Below, in pieces: positions 1-5,321 of a stretch of DNA of 5,321 nt; positions within the stretch are counted from its first letter, which is position 1, and each line of letters opens with the position of its first letter. The notes beneath the pieces were generated by a model that worked only from the letters and a program-made list of their open reading frames with translations, ran no database searches and was not told where the DNA came from. This DNA comes from Akkermansia muciniphila (GTDB taxonomy: Bacteria > Verrucomicrobiota > Verrucomicrobiia > Verrucomicrobiales > Akkermansiaceae): positions 1-5,321 of the forward strand of contig CALPMD020000111.1 of the NCBI GenBank assembly GCA_943324575.2. The letters run 5' to 3'. A program made the translations under genes and the position numbers.

Positions 1-497
1 GATCCACACTGTGAGTCGTAGACCGGAAGTTGTAAAATCATGCTGGCGAATGTAGCAAACACCCGTCCAACGATATGGCGCATCGCTGACCGATTGACTT
101 TGGCACCCAATCGTTTATGGCGGGAACCAAAAATAGCGTATGTTTTTTGGGTCTGCGATTGAATCGCTGTCAGAAACTTTTCGACCTCACTCAGAGGTGT
201 TGCGAGATCGGCATCCCAATAACCAATGAAGCTATATTTGGTGTCTCTCGTTGATGCGAGCATTCCTTCACGTACTGCGGCGGCCTTGCCCACATTCGAA
301 CTCAAATGGATGGCATGTGAGCGGCTTGAGTGCTGAGAGACAAAATGGTCCAGAAGCTGTTTGGTGTCATCGCTGCTGCCATCATTGACGAAGCACAAAT
401 CCACGTGATCCTGCGAAACGAGAAACTCCGCAAATGCACTGCTATCCAAACGTGCACCCTCATTGAAGCACGGAATAATCAACAGGGCTTGCTGCAT
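1..497 (-). CDS. Glycosyltransferase family 2, polyprenyl/dolichyl-phosphate sugar synthase-like (3' end cut by window)
   Basis: This is the N-terminal 165 residues of a GT-A fold glycosyltransferase; the gene runs off the left edge. Visible family 2 landmarks, in order, are the nucleotide-binding start IIPCFNEG (residues 7-14), VNDGSSDDT (37-45), the NVGKAAAVREGM segment (68-79), the metal-binding DxD in YWDADLATP (93-101, Asp95 and Asp97), GSRH (124-127) and YDSQCG (160-165). The last motif, with the preceding HIVGRVFATF stretch, is typical of the dolichyl-phosphate glucose/mannose synthase branch. Such enzymes move a sugar from a nucleotide donor to a polyprenyl-phosphate carrier at the cytoplasmic membrane face. 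No signal peptide or membrane segment is seen in this part; a C-terminal one could lie outside. The ATG at 497 is chosen because the GT-A core begins six residues later. No Shine-Dalgarno motif precedes it. It lies 109 bases after the upstream glycosyltransferase gene on the same strand. Family assignment is firm; donor and acceptor are unknown. Confidence 0.88.
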   Translation of the reverse strand, partial: MQQALLIIPCFNEGARLDSSAFAEFLVSQDHVDLCFVNDGSSDDTKQLLDHFVSQHSSRSHAIHLSSNVGKAAAVREGMLASTRDTKYSFIGYWDADLATPLSEVEKFLTAIQSQTQKTYAIFGSRHKRLGAKVNRSAMRHIVGRVFATFASMILQLPVYDSQCG

Positions 498-606
498 AAG
501 ACTTAGTTGAATCGGGTCGCGTTACCCACTCCATTGCTGCGGTTTGATTTCCCCACTTTCATGATGCACTCGATTCAATCCGATTGAGACAAGTCGCGCA
601 CGGATC

Positions 607-2487
607 TCATCGTTGCGTTGAGGTTTCGCCGACGTGCACGCAGGAGATTTGATCCGTCTGCCACTGATCGTGATTCTCGATGATGCTGTCGATGGCCTTG
701 GCGAAGTTTTTGCCTTCCTCCTTCGCGTAGATGGTGTTTTCGAGGTCGGCCGCGAGGGTTCGTTCACGGATTTGATTGCGGTAGTCGTCGTCGTTGACGA
801 GACGGCTGGTGATAGTGAGGAATTCTTCCTCGGAATCAGCCGCGCACTCTTGGAGATCGATAAGGCGAAGCATCTCAGAGCCGATACGTCCGTACCATTT
901 GTCGCTGTTCCACGTGACGGTTGGCACACGGCAAAAGAGACTGTCGGATACGGTATTGCTACCGCCGAAGTGGTGGGAATCGATGGTGATATCGCCCCGC
1001 TCAATGGTGCTCATATAATCTGCATAATTGAGCGGTGGCATGATCTCGATGTGTTCCGCGCCGAGTTGCTCAGTGAGATTGCGAGTGAATGGGATCCGAT
1101 CGCTTGCCCGGTCCAGAGAATTGCCGACGAAGAAGCGGAACTTGATGGGTCTGTCGCAGCGATCGATGAGCTTGCGCAGGGTTTGCACGTAGCTGTGGTT
1201 GATTTTCTGACTCCAGCAAAGGGCATTGAGGATGAGAGGGGAGCCGGCAACGGCGGGTTTCTTGAGCCCCCTGAAGGTGTAAAGTGGCACGTTATGCACC
1301 ATGCCCATGCCGGGAAGGAGAACCAGACGTTCCGAATAATGTTTTTCCGGGGTGTCCTGAATCTCCACCGCTGCGCCGCTGATGAAGTAATTGACCTTTG
1401 AGTCAAAGGTGCTGACTGGGTGGCCAGTAAGGCCGATCTGGATGGGCGCAATTTGCATATTGGCCATCAGGATTGAGATGTCGCTCATCCCGATATCAGG
1501 AAAGAGAACGACTTGGAAATCGTTCTGCTGAATCGCGGAGAAATCCAGTACTCCGTTTTTGGCTCCGACGCTGCGAACTTCATCGAAGATGGAATGATCG
1601 CTGTCACGACCATGCATGCCAACGAAGGTCAGATGGTAGTCTGCCTTGAGCGCCTTAATGCATTCGAAATACGTCCGGTAAACCGAGGTTCCGCTGGTCC
1701 AAAGACCGCTGATGACGACGATTTTTTTCCGGTCTGGTTTGTTAGTAATGGGAGGAAACGCCGAGAGTGTTTTACGGACCGAGCGATTGACAACCGGCTT
1801 AACGATTTGATCGAGGTTGTCGCCGGCGTAGGTGGAGCCGAAGTAGGCTTCTTGGATTTGTTCGTTGATTTCCAGCTGTGGGTGTTGGAATCCAAAGTGT
1901 TCGCGCAGGTTTTCGTATCCAGATTTGCACTGTAGGGCTCCATAGTAGGCGCAGGCATAATGGGCGTACCAGAGCGAGGCCGCTTTGGCGTTGAGGTCAA
2001 AGATGATTTTGCGATCCACTTTGGTGTGGCAGCGCGCATTGAGCAGGGTGAGAATTTTGATGAGGTTGTTTTGCTGAGGCAGAACAATGGCGAGGTGGGC
2101 GTCAGTGGTGCGAAATCCGCTGATCGCGACTACGTTCATCAGCACATGGTTGGAGGCAATGAATTGGTGTGCGTAATGATCGGGTATCGAAAAATCTGCT
2201 TCGGTAAAGATCGCAAGGAAGGATTTTACAAAGACGTCGATATAATATTGGTCCTGTTCAGAGACCACGATCATTTTGGAATCTTGGAAGTGGTTGAGAA
2301 TCTCAAGGAATCGTTTGCACAGCGCATCGTGCTCGCGCTTCGCAAATAGACTCGTCCAGTCTTCAAAGCGAAATGTCAGATTGGGCTGCGAAGGCGGGGG
2401 TGCCTGCGTGTAAGAAATAGACGGTTGTGACATGCCTAAAACCGATACTACGGGAGGCCGGATGGCAACATTGATTTTGCGGAGCAT
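607..2487 (-). CDS. GT41-like (HMW1C/OGT C-terminal type) glycosyltransferase, putative protein glycosyltransferase
   Basis: The product is 626 residues with no TPR array, signal peptide or membrane segment, so it is probably cytoplasmic. Residues about 40-230 look mainly helical; a GT-B fold follows from about 253 (KKIVVISGLW). Features resembling GT41 enzymes are FPDIGMS (329-335), APIQIGLTGHPVSTFDSKVNYF (within 347-368), YSERLVLLPGMGM (384-396), WSQKINHSYVQTL (425-437) and HHFGGSNTVSDSL (505-517) ahead of VPTVTW (521-526). Lys428 sits where GT41 enzymes have the lysine that contacts the UDP phosphates. The helical N-terminus plus GT-B layout, and a length near the roughly 620 residues of HMW1C-type N-glycosyltransferases, favour that branch over TPR-bearing OGT; this comparison is from memory. 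The acceptor is unknown, and a glycan role is possible. The start is uncertain: an in-frame ATG at 2433 (Met19) has a weak TAGG upstream and would drop a proline-containing leader that does not look conserved. The family 2 glycosyltransferase follows on the same strand. Confidence 0.8.
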   Translation of the reverse strand: MLRKINVAIRPPVVSVLGMSQPSISYTQAPPPSQPNLTFRFEDWTSLFAKREHDALCKRFLEILNHFQDSKMIVVSEQDQYYIDVFVKSFLAIFTEADFSIPDHYAHQFIASNHVLMNVVAISGFRTTDAHLAIVLPQQNNLIKILTLLNARCHTKVDRKIIFDLNAKAASLWYAHYACAYYGALQCKSGYENLREHFGFQHPQLEINEQIQEAYFGSTYAGDNLDQIVKPVVNRSVRKTLSAFPPITNKPDRKKIVVISGLWTSGTSVYRTYFECIKALKADYHLTFVGMHGRDSDHSIFDEVRSVGAKNGVLDFSAIQQNDFQVVLFPDIGMSDISILMANMQIAPIQIGLTGHPVSTFDSKVNYFISGAAVEIQDTPEKHYSERLVLLPGMGMVHNVPLYTFRGLKKPAVAGSPLILNALCWSQKINHSYVQTLRKLIDRCDRPIKFRFFVGNSLDRASDRIPFTRNLTEQLGAEHIEIMPPLNYADYMSTIERGDITIDSHHFGGSNTVSDSLFCRVPTVTWNSDKWYGRIGSEMLRLIDLQECAADSEEEFLTITSRLVNDDDYRNQIRERTLAADLENTIYAKEEGKNFAKAIDSIIENHDQWQTDQISCVHVGETSTQR

Positions 2488-2622
2488 CTGGGCTTTGATA
2501 AGCTGCAGATCGTATAACCCCGCCGTTTACGTTGGAGCGGCGATTTGATGCTTCGTTAGCCCAGCGGCCTTTCAGTCGACCAACTTGTGGGAAACTCGTC
2601 CCTGGAACAAAAAGTGATTCAC

Positions 2623-3543
2623 TCAGCAAGGTCGCACGCCGATGCCAAGGAGAGTTTGGAACTTGGGGGGCTCGGTTTCCCGGTCTGCCACGATGGTTTC
2701 GATTTGAATGAATCCGGATTTTTCGAGCATGGCGGCGAGATCGCTCTCGGAAAACCCGAGCCAGCGGTCGGCGTAGAGTTCGCGGGCCTCTTCAAAATTG
2801 TGCTGCAGGAGATCGAGCACGATCAGTCGGCCGCCGGGTTTAAGGATGCGGAAGGCGGCGTCGATCGCACGCTGCGGGTGCTCGGCGTGGTGGAGCGCTT
2901 GGCTGAGGATCGCGAGGTCGAGGCTAGCGTCGTCGATGGGTGGGTTTTCGATGTCGCCGATCCGGTATTCTAGGTTGGTGAGGCCATTTTGAATGGCGAG
3001 GTTTTGGCCGAATTCGACCATCTTAGGCGACAGGTCGACGGCGATGACTTTTTCGGCTCGCTGGGCTAATAGTTGGGCGAGGGTGCCTTCGCCAGCGCCT
3101 AAGTCGGCCACGACTTGGTAGTTGAGGACTTTGATGAGCGCCTCGGCGAGGGCTTTCCATGAGCGGCCGGGGACGTAGTCTTTGCCAAAGCGGCCGGCCA
3201 GTTCATCAAAATACGCACGCGAGCTATCTCGGCGCTTCCGCAGCAGATGTTGGAGAGCCGCCTCGTCGGCGTTGACTTCGGGTACTTCCGCGGCGGCAAG
3301 GCGGGCCACTTCCATGAGGTCTGGATCTGCAGTACAGGTGTAGATGTTGTTTTTGCCGCTGCGTTCGTCGCTGACCAGTCCTTCGGTTTTAAGTAGCGAT
3401 AGCTGGGTGGAAATCCGGCTTTGGCCCATGCCTAGCACTTCCTGCAACTCGGCCACGGAAAGCGATTCGTTCTCCACCAGCCTCAAAATCCGCAGGCGGG
3501 TAGGGTCGGAAAGGAGTTTGAGAGATTTCAGCATTGACGCCAT
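2623..3543 (-). CDS. ArsR-family transcriptional regulator fused to a SAM-dependent methyltransferase domain
   Basis: The 306-residue product has two domains. Residues about 5-85 form an ArsR winged helix, with DPTRLRIL (13-20) and the recognition-helix region QSRISTQLSLLKTEGLV (41-57), then a wing at SGKNNIYTC (62-70). Residues about 105-300 form a class I methyltransferase: motif I VADLGAGEG (145-153), acidic strand-2 end VIAVDLSP (166-173), DLAILSQALHH (209-219) and LKPGGRLIVLDLL (234-246). The metal-binding CxC of classical ArsR/SmtB sensors is absent; the only cysteines are 70 and 306. It is divergent from metK-ahcY with a 57-base spacer, so the natural inference is a repressor sensing SAM or SAH through the methyltransferase pocket, comparable to the SAH-responsive SahR regulators described in Proteobacteria. 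Whether the domain still methylates anything is unknown. The start is unsure: ATG at 3543 gives the longest product, ATG at 3534 (Met4) is an alternative, and neither has a Shine-Dalgarno motif. Confidence 0.92.
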   Translation of the reverse strand: MASMLKSLKLLSDPTRLRILRLVENESLSVAELQEVLGMGQSRISTQLSLLKTEGLVSDERSGKNNIYTCTADPDLMEVARLAAAEVPEVNADEAALQHLLRKRRDSSRAYFDELAGRFGKDYVPGRSWKALAEALIKVLNYQVVADLGAGEGTLAQLLAQRAEKVIAVDLSPKMVEFGQNLAIQNGLTNLEYRIGDIENPPIDDASLDLAILSQALHHAEHPQRAIDAAFRILKPGGRLIVLDLLQHNFEEARELYADRWLGFSESDLAAMLEKSGFIQIETIVADRETEPPKFQTLLGIGVRPC

Positions 3544-3600
3544 GCGAGTGATGATGCATCAACGCATCGCGATTTGACGATATGAAAATTTAAAAAGCAG
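3544..3600. promoter_or_regulatory. Divergent control region between the ArsR-methyltransferase gene and metK
   Basis: This 57-base spacer must hold the promoters of both directions unless they reach into coding sequence. It contains a perfect 10-base palindrome TGATGCATCA (3552-3561), a perfect 8-base palindrome ATCGCGAT (3566-3573), and GCATC repeated in direct orientation eight bases apart (3556-3560 and 3564-3568). The right third is AT-rich (3581-3597). TATGAA at 3581-3586 could be a weak -10 element for metK, but no good -35 lies at the usual distance, so I do not assign a promoter. The region is too short for a SAM-I riboswitch. Confidence 0.55.
3552..3573. promoter_or_regulatory. Candidate operator: paired palindromes for the ArsR-type regulator
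   Basis: Two perfect palindromes, TGATGCATCA (3552-3561) and ATCGCGAT (3566-3573), lie four bases apart, 8 bases upstream of the regulator start and 27 bases upstream of metK. ArsR-family dimers bind inverted repeats near their own start sites, so a protein bound here could block both divergent genes. Assignment rests on symmetry and position only; I have no consensus to compare with. Confidence 0.4.
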
Positions 3601-4812
3601 ATGAGCACCTACATATTTTCCTCAGAATCCGTTGGCGAAGGGCACCCAGACAAGGTTGCCGATACCATTTCAGACGCCATCCTCGACGCTTGTTTGGCGA
3701 TTGACCCGAAAAGTCGGGTCGCTTGCGAAACCTTCGTAAAGAGCAACGTAGTTGTCGTCGGCGGCGAAATCACCATCCCAAAACTTCAGAATAAGAAGAA
3801 GGGGACGACCCAGCCGATCGACGAGATGATCAATCTCGGCAAAATCATTCGCGATGCCGTGCGCGGGATCGGCTACACCAATGATGACGATGTGTTCCAT
3901 GCGGACACCCTTTTCATCAACAACTACCTCACCGCTCAAAGTCCGGACATCGCCCAAGGCGTGAATGCCGCAGCGGCCGATGGGAAAAAGCACGATCAGC
4001 AAGGTGCCGGCGACCAAGGAATCATGTTTGGTTACGCCTGCAACGAAACGCCCGAGCTGATGCCTGCGCCGATCATGTTTGCTCACCGCCTGGGCCGCGA
4101 ACTGACACGCATCCGCAAGACGGGCAAGGTCGCTTGGCTGCGTCCTGATGCAAAGTCGCAGGTGTCGGTGGAGTATGTCGATGATAAGCCGACTCGCATC
4201 ATCAATGTGGTGATTTCCACCCAACACGCCGACGGTATCGCCCACGCCGAAATTGAAAAGTTCTGCATCGAGCAGGTGATCAAGAAGGTGCTTCCCAAGA
4301 ACATGCTGACAAAGGACACGGTCTATTTGATCAACCCGACTGGCAACTTTGTTGTTGGTGGCCCGCAAGGGGATAGTGGCCTGACGGGTCGTAAAATCAT
4401 CGTCGATACCTACGGCGGCACGGGTCGTCACGGCGGCGGTGCGTTCTCCGGCAAGGATCCGTCTAAGGTCGACCGCTCGGCTGCTTATATGGGCCGCTGG
4501 GTGGCTAAAAACGTGGTGGCGGCCGGTCTGGCAAGTCGCTGCGAAGTTCAGTTTGCCTACGCGATCGGCCACCATGAGCCGGTCAGCGTTCACGTCGATA
4601 CCTTTGGCACGGGTACGGCAAGTGACGAAAAAATCCTCAAGGCGATCCTTAAAGTTTTCTCTTTCAAGCCCGCCGATATCGTCAAACAACTCAAGCTGTT
4701 GCGTCCAATTTATTCGAAGACCACCAACTACGGCCACTTCGGCAAAGATGACAAAGACCTCACTTGGGAAGCCACCGACAAAGCGGCAGCCCTCCAGAAG
4801 GCGATCGGCTGA
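3601..4812 (+). CDS. metK: S-adenosylmethionine synthetase (methionine adenosyltransferase)
   Basis: It makes S-adenosylmethionine from methionine and ATP in the cytosol, hydrolysing the triphosphate intermediate. The 403-residue length is close to the usual bacterial size of about 385-400. Diagnostic motifs are [12 protein letters not shown] (7-18, with the active-site His15), the family signature [12 protein letters not shown] (135-146, with Asp138), DSGLTGRKI (258-266), the phosphate-binding glycine loop GGGAFSGKD (278-286) and DRSAAY (291-296). All appear intact, so the enzyme should be active. The ATG at 3601 places the conserved [12 protein letters not shown] motif at the normal distance from the N-terminus. 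The leader before it is A-rich with no Shine-Dalgarno sequence. It is the first gene of a plus-strand operon with ahcY and is transcribed away from an ArsR-methyltransferase gene that probably regulates it. Confidence 0.99.
   Translation: MSTYIFSSESVGEGHPDKVADTISDAILDACLAIDPKSRVACETFVKSNVVVVGGEITIPKLQNKKKGTTQPIDEMINLGKIIRDAVRGIGYTNDDDVFHADTLFINNYLTAQSPDIAQGVNAAAADGKKHDQQGAGDQGIMFGYACNETPELMPAPIMFAHRLGRELTRIRKTGKVAWLRPDAKSQVSVEYVDDKPTRIINVVISTQHADGIAHAEIEKFCIEQVIKKVLPKNMLTKDTVYLINPTGNFVVGGPQGDSGLTGRKIIVDTYGGTGRHGGGAFSGKDPSKVDRSAAYMGRWVAKNVVAAGLASRCEVQFAYAIGHHEPVSVHVDTFGTGTASDEKILKAILKVFSFKPADIVKQLKLLRPIYSKTTNYGHFGKDDKDLTWEATDKAAALQKAIG

Positions 4813-5321
<509 letters not shown>

Noticed and set aside
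507..578. Inverted repeat TTGAATCG / CGATTCAA between the two glycosyltransferase genes
   Set aside because: The arms are 8 bases with a 56-base loop and no T-run follows, so it is neither a credible terminator nor clearly more than chance.
634..1401. A 255-codon plus-strand open frame inside the GT41-like gene
   Set aside because: It is antisense to a frame with clear glycosyltransferase motifs, and its translation resembles no family I know.
2521..2542. CGCCG / CGGCG stem with a 12-base loop in the gap before the GT41-like gene
   Set aside because: The five-pair stem with a large loop has no T-tract on either strand, too weak to call a terminator.
2610..2625. AGTGATTCACT beside an A-run (T-run on the minus strand) at the end of the ArsR-methyltransferase gene
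   Set aside because: The palindrome has a one-base centre, which cannot close as a hairpin with more than about three pairs, so terminator function is not supported.
2363..2629. An 88-codon minus-strand open frame spanning the gap between the regulator and the GT41-like gene
   Set aside because: It overlaps the start of the GT41-like gene in another frame, has no recognisable domain and no ribosome-binding site.
3544..3600. Possible SAM or SAH riboswitch upstream of metK
   Set aside because: The spacer is only 57 bases and has palindromes rather than the stems and conserved core of a SAM-I or SAH riboswitch. The 33-base gap before ahcY is also too short.

Overview
This is a bacterial chromosomal segment with five protein-coding genes in two divergent groups. 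Both outer genes are cut by the window edges. I see no RNA gene, insertion sequence, CRISPR array or other mobile element. The two named genes, metK and ahcY, are strongly recognisable. Moderate GC content, long intact reading frames and the absence of Shine-Dalgarno motifs before all five starts are compatible with a Gram-negative or PVC-type bacterium. Verrucomicrobiota is my best guess, held weakly; nothing in the window fixes the phylum.

Right-hand group (plus strand, 3601 to the window end): metK (S-adenosylmethionine synthetase) is followed after 33 bases by the 5' part of ahcY (S-adenosylhomocysteine hydrolase). The two enzymes make SAM and clear SAH, the inhibitory product of SAM-dependent methylation, so they form a SAM-cycle operon.

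Left-hand group (minus strand, 3543 down to the window start): the first gene, read away from metK, encodes an ArsR-type winged-helix DNA-binding domain fused to a class I SAM-dependent methyltransferase domain. It lacks the cysteine metal site of classical ArsR sensors. Its position opposite metK-ahcY suggests a regulator that reads SAM or SAH through the methyltransferase fold and controls the SAM cycle. The 57-base divergent spacer holds two perfect palindromes and a repeated GCATC element that could be its operator, and it is too short for most SAM riboswitches.

After a 135-base gap come two glycosyltransferase genes. The first encodes a complete 626-residue GT-B enzyme resembling the GT41 family. 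An apparently helical N-terminal half and a total length close to HMW1C-type protein N-glycosyltransferases make it a candidate cytoplasmic protein glycosyltransferase. The second is the N-terminal 165 residues of a GT-A family 2 enzyme of the polyprenyl- or dolichyl-phosphate sugar synthase type. These two look like part of a surface-glycan or protein-glycosylation locus that continues beyond the left edge and is probably unrelated to the SAM-cycle genes.
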